64,000 nt of DNA from Trypanosoma brucei gambiense DAL972 (GCF_000210295.1 NC_026738.1:558001-622000); one strand, 5' to 3'. Positions 1-11,967 are shown, numbered from the stretch's first letter. Notes: generated from the letters alone by a model not told the origin. Made by a program: numbers and translations.

Positions 1-475
1 CCGATCTCAGATGAGTAAGGTGTTTCATCATTCCTTTATATGTGTATCCTTACACTCTGTGCTTCATTTATTTATTTATTTTTTAAAAAAAATGTTTATT
101 TTGGTTCATCCCTGGGTCCGAGCGTAACTTACTCCGATTGTCTACAATTGTTACTATTATTATTATTATTATTATTATTATCGTCCCACCCATGTGCCTC
201 CGTTTCTTCTTTGTTGTTGTCCTTCCGGCAGACCTATGCATATCCGAAAGGGAGTTCAAGGGTAGTCGTGCGAATTTGTCGCTGGATGCTTTTCTTTTTT
301 GTGTGTGTGTTATTGCTTGTTTCGTTTGGGCGTGTGATTATGAAAAGATGTGTGTGGGGAAAAGGGATTCTAAAGAAGGAAGAAAAAAAAACAATTTAAA
401 GGGGAGGGGGAAAAGAAAAGGGGAAAGGGGGGGAGGGAAGATGCACAAACACACGAATGGATGAAATTCTTTGCT

Positions 476-478
<3 letters not shown>

Positions 479-509
<31 letters not shown>
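479..509. repeat. (TA)n microsatellite
   Basis: Uninterrupted TA dinucleotide run of about 31 bases in the intergenic spacer. Similar runs occur at 1483-1510, 4899-4928, 4948-4969, 5837-5862 and 20896-20932, which marks the AT-rich spacer type of this plus-strand unit. Confidence 0.9.
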
Positions 510-516
<7 letters not shown>

Positions 517-1481
517 TATAATATAATATTACTATATTTTCATAAGTAATATGTGTTCCCATATGCATGAATGCCTGAGTGTATGTTTGTGCGTTAACGC
601 ACACCGTTTGGAAAGTCATTAAATCACTCGAGCGGTTCAAAAAAAAAAAAATTGGAATCCAAGCAGTCGACTAAAGCAGTGGAGCGAATAGTGACGGGGG
701 AAAAAAATAAAAATGAGGAAAAGGAAAAAGGATCCGGTTAAAATATGCAGCGGAATAGTGCAAAGATGCTCAGTTCCCTCTTGGGTTGCGCTCAGTTGCC
801 ATTTTTTTTTCTTTTTTGCTTAACTGCCATATTTCACTTTAACCTATTCCCCTCTCATGTCTTCCAACCAAAGAAAAAAAAAAGAGAGAGATCGCAACGT
901 TTTCACGGGCGCGTAACGCAAACGTAAAAATATAATCAAAGCAGTGGCTAAGGTTTGCAAAGGGGCGGCGGTAAAAGGAAAATGAAAGAAAAGAGGAAGA
1001 TGTTGGGGTGATGTCCTTTTTTTTTTTTATTTCTTCACTTTTCTTTCCCAGCTCCGCCACCTCTGTTACCTTTTTTTTTTTTGATTTATTGTTTTTTTTT
1101 TTAACTTTCTTATTTAACTTTTTATTTCGCTTTCAACCCTTTCAAAACAGAGCTCGTCAAAAACCCTTGCGACTTTAGCTCTTCTTTTTTGTTGTTTTTA
1201 TTCGTATTTGCTTGGGAAGGGGTGCGGGGCTTGCAGGAAAGGAAAGCGTGGGAATCTTAACGGAAAATTAAAGTGCTAAATTTTTTTTGTTTTTTTTTTT
1301 GCTTCACTTTGGTGGTTTGGGTCAGTTCTGTAAATTTTACCGGCAGTTCGGGGCATCTGCTGGTGTTGAAAAGAAACGAAGAGAAGGAGCAGATATAAGC
1401 GTTGCTCATTTCCTTCATTTCTTGCCATTGTCTTCTTCTATCAGAAGAAGAAAAACAAAATGGAAACGTAAGCTGAAACTG

Positions 1482-1516
<35 letters not shown>

Positions 1517-1726
1517 CGTATACGTGTGCCTGCGGGTGAATGCGTGTTTAACTGCTTGTAGCCGTATTTGCTCATGTGACGTGAAATTAGCGGACAAATA
1601 TGTACGTATGTTTGTGTGTACAGTTTGTGCGGGTGAAAGAAAAGGAATGTTTTTATATGTTTAATGATATTGGATATGTGCTTGTGTATGGGCTGTCATT
1701 CTAATTGGCCGGGACCTGAAGCAAAT

Positions 1727-1780
1727 TTTCTGTTTTGTTCTATTCTGTTTGTTTTATATATTTGCTCTTTCAACCTATAG
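1727..1780 (+). promoter_or_regulatory. Probable trans-splice acceptor of the dsRBD-like gene
   Basis: A T/C-rich tract ends in the dinucleotide AG at 1779-1780, about 52 bases before the start codon at 1833. Trypanosomatid mRNAs receive the spliced leader at the first AG after such a tract. The assignment is by pattern only. Confidence 0.55.
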
Positions 1781-1832
1781 CTGTAGTCCACGCACTGTGG
1801 TGAGGTGACTGGGTTTGTGCGTGTGGCTTTAA

Positions 1833-2981
1833 ATGATCAATGAAGCAGCCGCTGAAACCTCAAGCAGTACTGCTGTAGCGCCGCTAAACCCGATAGAATA
1901 TCCCATCGTCTTTACTAAGGAAGATGAGGTGATACCTGCAGTGGGAATATTTAACGCACTACAGTGGTTATTGCCCCTGTTTCAACTTGCCATGTGGTTA
2001 CCGAAACATGTCGGGCGCGAAGGGAATATAAAAGGGCTTGCGTCGGCCACAAAAAACACTTCTACAGCTCCCGAGGAGGAAATTGAGTTAACCCGCAGTC
2101 TCCTTCCTCATTTTGAGCAGTTCTTCACTGTGGAGAGTAAAGTTGTCCCCAATGGCTCGATGTTGCGCTCAGTGCAAACTTTCCGCTACCCAACGCCACG
2201 AGGGCCGCGTACCATCACACGAGCATTAGTTGAAGCCCCCAACAAATACTTTTCGCCTCTTCATGCAGCAAAGGGGGGTGGCCACTTCTTGTGTTGTTAC
2301 GAAGACAGGGAGTTGTTATGTCATTTCACTTACCTCGAACTGGACCAACTTCGCTTTGCATGGGTTGCGGCGAAGGAGTTGGTGGCGGAGCATAAAGCAG
2401 TACATCAGACGGACGGCACACTCACCGGACTCGCCAGGCGCGATATAAAAAATAATAACAGCGGCACTGCTGCAGAAAACGGAGAAGGGAATGTTACAAA
2501 CTCCCGTGCTGGACAGGGATGTTATGGCAATGGAAATAATAATAATAACAACAACAACAACGATAATGTGGCTGCTGGCAATGGCGCTACGGCTCCACCA
2601 CCTGTGGTGAGGCGGCCGCATCCCAGCAGTAATGTTATAACCGGCCCTAGTCAGGAGTTGCGTAAAGCAAGAGAAGAAAAGCAGGAAAAGAAATATATGA
2701 GTGATTTGTTGCGTGACGAATGCACCACCCGCTGGCCACACACACCAGTGCATAAATCCGTCATTTTTAGTTTGGAGGAACAACAGGCGGAAACCGTTGG
2801 GGGACGGCCAGGCCGTAAGGGTCCGCGCATGTACTTGGCAACGGTGGAGCTACCGCTGCTTAATGGTAAGAAAGGTGGAACCGCTTCCTTTAAGGCACCG
2901 CAGTGGTGCACAACAAAAAAGGATGCGGAGAATGCAGCGGCTGAGGTGGCGCTGCGTGCGTTGAGAACATTAAAACTATGA
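1833..2981 (+). CDS. Double-stranded RNA-binding-like protein (hypothetical)
   Basis: The 382-residue protein has no signal peptide or clear membrane segment. Residues about 333-382 resemble the second half of a dsRNA-binding domain: a beta strand (MYLATVELPLL), a lysine/glycine loop, then an alanine-rich helix beginning KKDAENAAAEVALRAL, close to the KK-x-A-x-x-A-A helix of the family. Residues about 234-245 form an asparagine run encoded by an AAT/AAC repeat, inside a low-complexity linker (about 205-260). The N-terminal 200 residues look folded but I do not recognise them. The start is the first ATG after a pyrimidine tract and AG. RNA binding is inferred from the partial domain; the specific role is unknown. 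A long 3' spacer follows. Confidence 0.7.
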   Translation: MINEAAAETSSSTAVAPLNPIEYPIVFTKEDEVIPAVGIFNALQWLLPLFQLAMWLPKHVGREGNIKGLASATKNTSTAPEEEIELTRSLLPHFEQFFTVESKVVPNGSMLRSVQTFRYPTPRGPRTITRALVEAPNKYFSPLHAAKGGGHFLCCYEDRELLCHFTYLELDQLRFAWVAAKELVAEHKAVHQTDGTLTGLARRDIKNNNSGTAAENGEGNVTNSRAGQGCYGNGNNNNNNNNNDNVAAGNGATAPPPVVRRPHPSSNVITGPSQELRKAREEKQEKKYMSDLLRDECTTRWPHTPVHKSVIFSLEEQQAETVGGRPGRKGPRMYLATVELPLLNGKKGGTASFKAPQWCTTKKDAENAAAEVALRALRTLKL

Positions 2982-3755
2982 CTGCGCCACTGTTTGGGGG
3001 CTTATTTATATATATATATGCACATGTGTGTGTTGCCATGCAGACACTACGTAGTGCAACGATATGGTTTATTTTTCCGAAATTACTGTGGCATTCAATT
3101 TTGTGGGCGTATCGCTTCCACTACGAGATGGCTCTTTGCAGATGTGCAAAGTTACCTCTTTTTCCTCCTTTACACAATATGTCGCTGTCGCTCCGTTTTC
3201 CTGAAGTAATAATAATAACGATTACAACTTACAACTTGGACGGCAATGGTTGTACATTTCTGGAATTTGCCAGCGCGCAAACGGGTTTGCACAGGAATAG
3301 TACGTTGTGTAAAGAAAAAAGGAAAAAGATTGTCCTCCGCGGTTACGAGGAGTGTACAACTTGGGTGGGAGAAAATGCATATGTGTGCTTGTTAGTTTCT
3401 TTGTTTGCTTGCATATATAAGTACATATCTTGTGTCTCCCTTTTTTTTCTTTTTTTTTTTGTGTGTGTGTGCATGCGTCGTGGTTTCCAAGGTGAACAAC
3501 GAAACAACAACAGCAACAATTTTGTAGAACGCGTTAAATCTCAGTAGCGACACAACCACACATTGGTGAAGAAGGAACCGAAGGAAAAGGAGCTTGAACT
3601 AAAAAAGTAATACGGTGGAAACAAAAAATACCTAAAGAGAGGCAATTGAGGAATATATAGGTGGATTCTTCCCTCCTTGCCTTTGCTATATTTGTTACTC
3701 GGTTTTGCACCCTCAAAACAAACAAAGACAAAAAGACAAAAAACAAATTTTTGAA
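2982..3755. other. Spacer between two plus-strand genes
   Basis: About 770 bases of presumed 3' UTR and 5' leader. It carries a short (TA)n run near 3007-3020, a T-rich tract with GT repeats at about 3432-3470 that could serve as the polypyrimidine signal for the next gene, and no supported gene. Confidence 0.65.
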
Positions 3756-4583
3756 ATGGAGTCATATCCCAACAGCCCAGACTCGAGTCCGTGCGAGGAA
3801 CATGCGGCAGTGGTTCATGACCCCCAACAATACCACGACATAATTGATGACATTCCCGTGGTGGAATCTTATGATTGCTCCCGCAGCTTCACAGTAACGG
3901 AATACAACCCCGTGACAGAAATACCCCATTCAGAGGAGGATGGTAGCGAAGGGGATTTGCAATATGATTTCATCAATAGGGGTGATGTCTTCTCAGAACT
4001 TGGTGGCGCATTGGCAAGAGAAGGAATAAGCACCAGATCCAGTGGTTTTGTACCGGCTGTGGAATCGGAAGGTGATTGGTCTCCCACATTACCACCGCAT
4101 CGTGCCGCTCTTTCCATGGATCGTATGGATGGTATTTCTGAGCCCCAACTGCGGATGGAGCGCGTGGCACCACACCGCACCCTCACACCAGAGGAAGTTC
4201 GCGAGCTCTTAAATAAGAGAAATGAAGCCATAAAGAAAGAAAGAGCGTTTCCTCTTAGGGGTGGATCGCGTTACACTTATCATCAGCAGCGGCAATACCG
4301 GCCTGTGCGACGTGCAGGAGGCCAAATGCGGCACTACACGCACACGAGTGGGCAAACGGAAAATCTTGTGCTTTTGGTTCCTCATGGAACTGCAGCGACG
4401 GCTACGGTGGTTCCAGACGCGTGTATGCAACAACCGCAATTTATTGGTGTTCAGGCGGTGGTATTAAACGCTGGGCAGCGGCCATTTGGTCTGCCGTCAT
4501 CCCCGCAACAACATGTGTGCATGCATCTGCAACCGTCTCAACTGCAGCCGCATCATGGGATTGGGCAGTTTTACTATTTTTAA
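3756..4583 (+). CDS. Hypothetical acidic/glutamine-containing protein
   Basis: The 275-residue protein matches no family I recognise. The start is the ATG at 3756; the in-frame open reading extends upstream only through a TTG. The N-terminal 100 residues are acidic with paired Ile/Val motifs (IIDDIPVV). A helical, charged segment around residues 140-165 (LTPEEVRELLNKRNEAIKKE) is the most structured part. The rest is rich in Gln, His, Arg and Pro and ends in three aromatic residues (YYF). This disordered, Q/H-rich composition resembles the two glutamine-rich proteins downstream, so a post-transcriptional regulatory role is possible but is inference only. Confidence 0.7.
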   Translation: MESYPNSPDSSPCEEHAAVVHDPQQYHDIIDDIPVVESYDCSRSFTVTEYNPVTEIPHSEEDGSEGDLQYDFINRGDVFSELGGALAREGISTRSSGFVPAVESEGDWSPTLPPHRAALSMDRMDGISEPQLRMERVAPHRTLTPEEVRELLNKRNEAIKKERAFPLRGGSRYTYHQQRQYRPVRRAGGQMRHYTHTSGQTENLVLLVPHGTAATATVVPDACMQQPQFIGVQAVVLNAGQRPFGLPSSPQQHVCMHLQPSQLQPHHGIGQFYYF

Positions 4584-4895
4584 GTCTTTGCAGTATTGCC
4601 TTCAGTGAATTCCACCACATGTGGTGAAGAAAAGTACAAGAATAAAGCAGAAAAGAGGAAGTGAGAAGTAATGTGGAATTTTTGACGGATGGTAGTTCAT
4701 GTTCATAATAGAAAAGTGTGTGCATATTTTGTTTTTTTTTAAAGACGAGGTCTATCATATGTGTAAACATATACATATATATATATACATATACATATAA
4801 ATAAATGCATTACCTTTTCATTTGTTCTCACAGAAACACGCTTAAAATATACGCATATGCATGCATAGATATATTTATCCAAACTCCATACAGAA

Positions 4896-4898
<3 letters not shown>

Positions 4899-4931
<33 letters not shown>

Positions 4932-4969
4932 ACATTTTTTTTATAAATTATATATATATATATATATAT
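4899..4969. repeat. Paired (TA)n microsatellites
   Basis: Two TA runs, at 4899-4928 and 4948-4969, are separated by a short T-rich spacer. Both lie in the presumed 3' UTR of the gene ending at 4583. Confidence 0.85.
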
Positions 4970-5834
4970 TTACATGTGTTTTTGTTATATACACAGTTAT
5001 TTGGTTATGCGTGTGTGTTGGTGTTGGTGGTGATTTGGAATGGGTTTATCCTGTTTTTAGGTTGTTGTTGTTTTTAGGTTGTTGTTGTTGTTGTTGTTGT
5101 TTTTTACTCCTCTTTTCTTTTGGTATTCCAAATACTTATCTTTTCACTGCGTGCATGATATCGCGGTGTGTAGAGGAAGTGATTTTCGTATTAACGCATA
5201 CACTCACGTCTATATTTCACTTTGAAAGTTTTTATATTTATCCGCATTCGTGTTTATGTTTGTGTTCATTTATGTTTTTTTTTTACCTCTTTCACAGTAA
5301 CGGTGCGATTTGCTGCTTCCATTACTTCGTCATGTCATGTTATCCGGCGTCCGCCTCTCTGTGCCTGTGCCTGTGCGAATGGTGGGAATTTGAGCGGCAT
5401 GACATGTCAGTTGGTTTTATTTATGTTTTTTTTCTTGTTTTATTATTTACTCCTACCCTTTATTGTTTTTTTTCCTCTTTTTTTTATTTTATTGCTTGCT
5501 TTTGAGGATAATTGATTTGAAATAATCGTTTTCCCCGCCCACCCCTCCCTTCTTTTTTTTTGTTTTTTCGTCTTTTTGAAACTGTGACTTGGCACTCATC
5601 GTCTTCAAGCTTCAACGCTTTCATTGTTACATGCGTTTTGATATTATAACTAAGTAAATAAAATTGCTTTTATATGTTGTGTTTTGATTAATTTGAATAA
5701 TAGTCAAGCGATGAGAGAGAAAATAATAACCCAAGGAGGGTGTAAACAACAACAAAAAAAGAGAGAGAGATATGGAGACACCGAATAGTGATAAAAATAA
5801 AAGTAACAAAAATGAAAATGAAAACGTTGTTGTC

Positions 5835-5870
<36 letters not shown>

Positions 5871-7132
5871 TTATATACATCCATTCCAAGGTAATTATAC
5901 GTGTTTTATTTGAATGTAAATAAACACATGTGTGCATTTGTTCAAGTATGATAACATGAGCGTGAGGAGCAGATGCAACATTAATAATAATAATAATAAC
6001 AGTGATAATAATTTTCATTGTTTAATAAATATATATATATATATATATGTTTTGTGTGCTTGTGTGTTTGTTTTATTTCACCCCCTTATTAGTCACTTAC
6101 TAATTTACTTCCTACAATGGAAAGGATAGTTGTCACCCACATGTAATATGTGTCCTTTTTTGTGTTTTTTTCCTTCTTTTTTTTTCTTTTACGTTTATGC
6201 CCTTCTGTTTGTGCTTTTTTTTTTACTTATTTTCATTTGTTTTGTTTTATTTTCTTCCCTTTTATTTCCTTTTTCCCCTCCTCTTACTACTGTTCTTATT
6301 TATTCTAATTGCAACAAAAGCAACAACAGTTATAATAATAAAATAATAATAATAGTGATTTTCTTTTTCTTTTTTGATTTGTGTGCATCGGAATGGATGG
6401 ATGCAAATTCATGGAGGTGAGAGGAGGAATGGAAGGAAGTTTTCTTTTCTTTTTTGAAAAGAAAGAAAGAATTTCAATGGTGATTTGCACCGATTATTTC
6501 ACAATATTAAAACATCACACCAACAGACAAGATATTATTGTTTGTTGTTTTTTCCTTTTATTTAATGTGCGGCAAATGTGTGTGGTGTGTTTGTGTGTGT
6601 GGAAAAAGAAAAAAAGTGGGGGGAGGGGGAAAATATTTTATTTATTTTTTTTTTTAAAAAAAAAGAAAGACGAGGAAGCAGGGGGAAAAAGAGGGGGGGG
6701 TACAAAGGAATAATATTTTTGCTTTAGTGGGGGAAAGTCATACGAATGCACAGACCGGAAGAAAAGGAAGTAAAATGAATTAGTCGAAGCAAAAAAAAAA
6801 AAAGATAGGAAAGGAAAGGAAGATTAGGGTTTGGGAAAGATGAGACTGCGGCAAAATAAAGCCGAGTGGAGTTAAGACCCTTTCTTCTTTTTTTTCTTTT
6901 TCCTTCTGTTTCTGTTTCCACTTCTGTTTTTCTTTTCTTTTATTTTTCATTTTTTGTCTTTTGTGCACCCGTCCGTCGCAGGTGGGGGGAAGCTACCTTT
7001 CCTCAACAGCCATTCAGGGGGGATGGGGGGGGGGGGGATATTTATACTGCAACATATATATGTTATATATATATATATATATATGATTTTGTGTGAGACT
7101 GAGGTGAAGCCACTGATGGATTCCCTCTTTGC

Positions 7133-7224
7133 TCAACTTTTCTTTTCCTCATATTTAATATGCCCTTGTTTTGCTATTCTCATTGCTTTTTTCTTGTAAC
7201 ATCTTTTCTTTTATTCCATCGCAG
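7133..7224 (+). promoter_or_regulatory. Probable trans-splice acceptor of the Kelch gene
   Basis: Some 90 bases of strongly T/C-rich sequence end in GCAG at 7221-7224, about 107 bases before the start codon at 7332. This is the clearest polypyrimidine-AG acceptor pattern in the left half of the window. Confidence 0.65.
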
Positions 7225-7331
7225 CAGCTGGCACAGCTGCCGAAAAGAAAAAGGAAAAAAGAAGTTTAAGAAGTCCCAAACAACTGTGTATTTGGATATA
7301 CACATCTACCGATTGTATACTCTCGGTAGCA

Positions 7332-9281
7332 ATGATACCGAGGCATTATGTAGCAATGCATCGGTTGCACGATCACGGAGTCAACAAAGTAGCCATTAGT
7401 TCCAGTTCCACTGATGCGGCATTGAAGTCCTTATATACACCAGAGGAATTAAACCAACCCCTGCAACAAACCCCTCAAGCGCGCAGTGGACATTTATTGC
7501 TTTCCTGTCCACAACGCCGAAGTATTATACTACACGGTGGACTTAGCAATGGCCCTTTAGGGCTCATGAATGACACATGGGAGTTCTTAGTTGATTATCA
7601 CCGGTGGGTGCGGTTGATATGCCGCGGTGAGCCACGTAAGGAATTAAACTCATCGGAATACGCGACACTTCAAAGCGAACGCAACACGACGCACTCCTCC
7701 ATATTTAGAGATGATTATTATGATGACAATGACAGCGACGATGCGGAAGCGTCAGTAGCGGGAGGATTAATGCCACCGAGGGCGTTCGGTCAATGTGGCG
7801 TCCTGTATGGTGAAGGGCGTTTTCTTTTTGTGCATGGTGGTGTCACAACATTAGGGCGTACAACTTCTGATGCTTTTCGACTTGATATTGAGAGGAGGTC
7901 GTGGGCGCGGATACCTCTTCTGCAGCCGATGCCCTCCATGTGGGGTTCTGCTGCGCAGGTTGTGCGGCTTCCAGTAAAAGCGCTCGTCGCCGCCGGACAG
8001 ATCAGCACAACCGGTAATAGTTGTGAAGAAGAAGAACAAGAAGGCCGCGTTGTGGAGGTCGTCGTTCTCTTTGGTGGTATGCATCAGGCCAACGCCTTCA
8101 ACGACACATACTTTTTGTACCTCACGCAACCGCCGCCATCAGAAGGTCGTACATCGTATAAGGAAGGTGAAGGACGTGTCGTGGTGAAGCTGCCACCAGT
8201 ACCAAAGAAGATCTTTCCCGGGCGGCGTCGGGCTTGCTCTGTTGTTTGTAACAACTACTTCCTTTTTATCTTTGGTGGACGGGACGAGAATTACTTCTAT
8301 AATGATATGTGGATCCTAAACACCTTAACGAAGCAGTGGGTGATGGTACGGGGTGAAGTCCCGCAGCTTTACATGCAGGAGTTTTTTCGCTTTCCCTGCA
8401 GAACCGCACCAGGGATACGCATTATGGGACTTGTAGAAGAGATACTTCGCTTCCGGCGCAAGGCGGTAGGCACAGACGGTAAAGATAATCCGCATAAGTC
8501 ACGTCGTTACAACAGTTCCGCGTATTGGCGGACGGGCGCCACAATGGTCAATTATGGAACTGAGGTATTTGTGTTTGGAGGTTTCACCATGGATCAGTTC
8601 GGTTACATCATAACGCATCGGGACGTGCACGCGTATGATTATGTGCATCACGTGTGGCGGGAAGTAGAGGTGGAGGAGGGTCGCTCGCTTCCGCCATTTC
8701 CACCGGGTTATTTCCGATCTTCTTGTTTGGCTGGTGAGGAGCCACAACCCCAGTGGGAGTTGCTGCGGGGAATTCCCTCAATGTTTTCAGAGGGCCGCAC
8801 GATGGCGGCGATGTGTCGTGATCCCATACGACCCTCCTTACGCTTCTTTATGTTTGGTGGTCGTATGGAAGATGATCCCTGTGGTGACCTTTTTGACGTA
8901 CGTATTCGTGTAGAATTCCAAGGGCCACCACCTGCTAAGGATCAAATGTTGGAACGTCAACGGCAGTTGGCTCGTTTATACTTCACCACACCGCAAGCGC
9001 GAGCGCCATGGGAAATGTCACCGTGGGGTAGGCGAAGCCTTTTGCTTCAATTGCTTGATTGGACGCGAGCAGTAGTAACGGAAGGAGAGGCGCTTAATGC
9101 AATTCAAAATATGAGGCCTCGGACATCTCGGGAGGTGCCACCATTACATAAGGAATGTGCGGCTCATGCAACTGAAGTGGAATCGACGTTACGCAATAAA
9201 TTGAGTATTTTGCCGAAAGTAGTGAATGAACAGGTGTTGTTGCCTCAACCATTTGTGTTACCCGAAGAACTGAGGGGTTAA
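7332..9281 (+). CDS. Kelch-repeat beta-propeller protein
   Basis: The 649-residue protein shows six Kelch-type blades, each with a hydrophobic strand running into a double glycine (GG) and a later aromatic/tryptophan pair. The GG positions are near residues 69, 169, 248, 315, 416 and 509; examples are LFIFGGRDEN with DMWILNTLTKQW, and VFVFGGFTMD with YVHHVWREV. An acidic insert (about 125-140) separates blades 1 and 2, and a helical C-terminal tail follows blade 6 (about 535-649). Kelch propellers are protein-interaction scaffolds. No BTB, F-box or catalytic domain is visible, so the partner is unknown. The start is the first ATG after a strong splice acceptor. Flanking spacers are long on both sides. 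Confidence 0.88.
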   Translation: MIPRHYVAMHRLHDHGVNKVAISSSSTDAALKSLYTPEELNQPLQQTPQARSGHLLLSCPQRRSIILHGGLSNGPLGLMNDTWEFLVDYHRWVRLICRGEPRKELNSSEYATLQSERNTTHSSIFRDDYYDDNDSDDAEASVAGGLMPPRAFGQCGVLYGEGRFLFVHGGVTTLGRTTSDAFRLDIERRSWARIPLLQPMPSMWGSAAQVVRLPVKALVAAGQISTTGNSCEEEEQEGRVVEVVVLFGGMHQANAFNDTYFLYLTQPPPSEGRTSYKEGEGRVVVKLPPVPKKIFPGRRRACSVVCNNYFLFIFGGRDENYFYNDMWILNTLTKQWVMVRGEVPQLYMQEFFRFPCRTAPGIRIMGLVEEILRFRRKAVGTDGKDNPHKSRRYNSSAYWRTGATMVNYGTEVFVFGGFTMDQFGYIITHRDVHAYDYVHHVWREVEVEEGRSLPPFPPGYFRSSCLAGEEPQPQWELLRGIPSMFSEGRTMAAMCRDPIRPSLRFFMFGGRMEDDPCGDLFDVRIRVEFQGPPPAKDQMLERQRQLARLYFTTPQARAPWEMSPWGRRSLLLQLLDWTRAVVTEGEALNAIQNMRPRTSREVPPLHKECAAHATEVESTLRNKLSILPKVVNEQVLLPQPFVLPEELRG

Positions 9282-11967
9282 TCGGAGTGACGTACTGGAA
9301 ATTAGATCCTCCTACATACACATACAGAAGCACGTCTGGCGTTTTATTTTTATTTTTTTTTATTAAAAAAAAAAATTGTTCACCGTATTTTTGCCGCTGA
9401 GGTGCCGTCACTCGGAGTGGATATGTTGATACATGAGGAAGGAGTGCTCGAAACGTCTTTTTTTCTTTTTTCTTAAGCGCTGACTATTATGGCTGCTTAA
9501 TAATTGTGTTCCACTCCCTTACTTATTCCGAGAAAAAGAAAAAAAGGAAGACAGAGGGAAAAGAGCCTCCAGCACTGTGTCGTCCACACGCTCCTCCAAA
9601 AGAAGAAATAATAAAAAATACGGATACGTGCAAGTTGTTGTATGTGGAGGATGAGGAGGAGGAAGTGAATACGTCTGGGTTGCTTTTTTTTTTTTCAAAA
9701 AAAATTATTATTATTATTATTATTATTACTTTATTCTCGTTTTCTGTGTCGTCTACTACTCAACATGATCCTTTATATATATATATATTCATACCAACCC
9801 ATATCCTTCCCTCATTTCCTTTTCTTCCTTTTTAGTAACAAGTGGTGGGCCTCATTAGCGGAAGTTTGAACGGCGCGGAAATCGACTAAAGGCGCCGAAT
9901 GGAGGAATGAACCGGAAAGTAAAAGTAAAAACAAAACAAAACAAAATAAGGCAGAAGGAAATGGAAGAGTATTTATTTTATTTTTATGTTTATATATTTT
10001 TGTAGTAGAGTGAAGTATTGTGTGTTGTGAAGCGTAACGAGTTCGAAGGCTACCGCGTGATGCAGTGAAATGAAATGCACGTTTGGAAGCTTTTGCGGGA
10101 AAAATAAGGTTGGAGGAGGAGGAGGAAAGAAAGAGATTAGAAAAGAAGGAAAGGGTAGGGGGGGGAAGGGAACAGTATTTTTGTTGTTTCATTTGTTAAA
10201 TTCTATTACTTCCCTTTCAACTGCTGCTCTTTTTCTTCTTCCGTCTTTGTGTATTTCCTCTGTAAATCCATTTTAGCTCCCATTTTCTTTTTTTTCTTTT
10301 TATTTTGGGGGAAGAAAAGGGAGGTGTTTACTTTGCTTGTCTGTCCAGAGGAAGATGTACCCTGGAAATATTCATATATAATAATATATACTAATATATA
10401 TATATATATATGCATGTATGATTTGGTACGAGTGTATCATATCTTTATGCGCGTTTAGTTATTTGATTTTTAGGGAGCATAATTTCGTTTTCTGACGCGG
10501 GAATTTGTGGATAAATATGCTTTTGTTTTATTTCATTTCATTTTATCTTATTTTATTTTATTTTGCTCTGTTCTGTTCTGTAAGAGAGCGGGAGGAGGGG
10601 GGAAAAAAAAAGGGTGGGGGCATGGAATTATTTTTCAATTGTTTTGTTCAGCTTCCCGTTAAAATATTGGCCTCAATGTGGGCGCCATCGGCGAGTGGAA
10701 ATGACAAGTTAAGAAAAAGCAGGTAGAGAATGAGTGTTACAAACGGTAGTTTATGTTGTTTATGAGCATAAACCCAAAACGTATACGTCAAAAGAAAAGT
10801 AGAAAAAGATCGGATGGCATCTCTAACGTGTGGAGGAAATGGAATGAAATGAAGTGGTTTCTTCCCTTCATCGCTTTTGTTTTTTGTTTTTGTTTTTTTT
10901 TTTTGCAACGAGTGGCGGCTTCCGTTTGTCCGCGTTTTTTGATAGTTTGTATGCCCCAAAGTAAACAAAGTAAATAAATGTGGTTTGTATTTGTTTCTAC
11001 TTTCCTTTCCTTTTCCATGCAAACACATTGCACCGTACTACATTGATCTGTTGATTGTACACCTCCCTTCCGCGTGTTATTGTTATAATTGTGATTTTGG
11101 GATGTGGAAAAGAAAAAAAATTAAGAGGAAGATGAAGAGGAAATATACGAACGACCCTTATTGATATTTTACTCAATGAAATGCATGTTATCGCCTGTGT
11201 TCCTCCCTCTTTTTTTTTTTTTAATGTTTCCCATTCTCTTCTGTTGTTGGTTGTGTTCCTGTATTGTTATTTTTAGTATCCATTTCCATTTCAATATCTG
11301 CCCCACTGTATTGCCGCATTTCTTGTGAGTCTTCCCATATTTTTCTCCTTTTCAGCATTTTATGGGAGGCGAGTTGTGTTGATGTTATTTTTATTTTTTG
11401 AAAAGGGATTCCTTTCTTACGCTTAGATTGTCAGGTGAAGAACCGAGTTATTGAACTGTTTTTTTTTTTTGTGTGTGTGTGCGTGCGTGTGTGTGTGTTT
11501 GCGAAAAGAGGAGAAAAGAAAGCTACAACAAAAAAAAAAGGAAGGTGCGTTACACTGCAGGTGGTGTTAGAAATAAGCTGATGAGGGTTTTAAAAAAAAA
11601 ACGGCGGGATTGTGAATGAAAAGTGAAAAGTATTTTTGTCTACATTTTTTTCTCGCGCCGATGTTGTGTCCCCAAATAACTCCTGGTGGTATTTTACACA
11701 TGCCTAAAATACATTCGTATACGTATAAGTTTACGTATTTGTATATTTGTGAATGTCCATATGTCTGTTTCGTTTTTACTCGGATGGCAATTATTTATTC
11801 TTTCCTTCCAACAATTTCTACTTACCGATTATATATATATATTTCACGTATTATTGTGTATTTACATTTGGCATAAGGAAGAATCCACAAAGAAAAAAAA
11901 AGGAGAGAAAGAGAAAGAAAGAGAGAGAGAAAGAGAGAAAAGGAAAAAAAAAAGAAGCAAAGGAGGT
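9282..11967. other. Long low-complexity intergenic region
   Basis: The 2.7 kb hold no supported gene. They contain a T(n)/A(n) pair at 9337-9377, ATT repeats at about 9705-9729, a TTTTA/TTTCA pentanucleotide stretch at about 10528-10565, GT repeats at about 11471-11498, and a purine-rich leader at 11885-11966 running into the next start codon. Confidence 0.7.
11885..11966 (+). other. Purine-rich leader just upstream of a start codon
   Basis: The roughly 80 bases before the ATG at 11968 are almost entirely A and G, with GA and GAAA repeats. It would be an unusual, pyrimidine-free 5' leader, or a mutational remnant of a GA microsatellite. No splice acceptor can lie inside it in the usual form, so the acceptor must be further upstream. 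Confidence 0.6.

Larger units (their letters stand above)
1..1832. other. AT-rich intergenic DNA, no gene
   Basis: I see no credible gene here. The stretch is made of poly-T and poly-A runs, a TTA/ATT trinucleotide run near 154-181, and (TA)n runs at 479-509 and 1483-1510. The short open frames are low-complexity and hydrophobic or basic, as expected by chance. It is probably the 3' UTR of a plus-strand gene to the left plus the spacer before the gene at 1833. Confidence 0.75.
4584..7331. other. Long low-complexity intergenic region
   Basis: The 2.7 kb hold no supported gene. They contain (TA)n runs at about 4775-4800, 4899-4928, 4948-4969, 5837-5862, 6030-6049 and 7062-7085, TTG/GTT runs at 5059-5103, AAT runs near 5981-5999, a run of 13 G at 7025-7037, and several T(n)A(n) junctions such as 6640-6665. 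The open frames encode strings of F, L, I, C and Y typical of T-rich DNA. The region probably holds a long 3' UTR. Confidence 0.7.

Noticed and set aside
5011..5505. 164-codon hydrophobic plus-strand frame with a Cys run
   Set aside because: The product is strings of F, L, C and Y from T-rich DNA; no start context or domain supports it.
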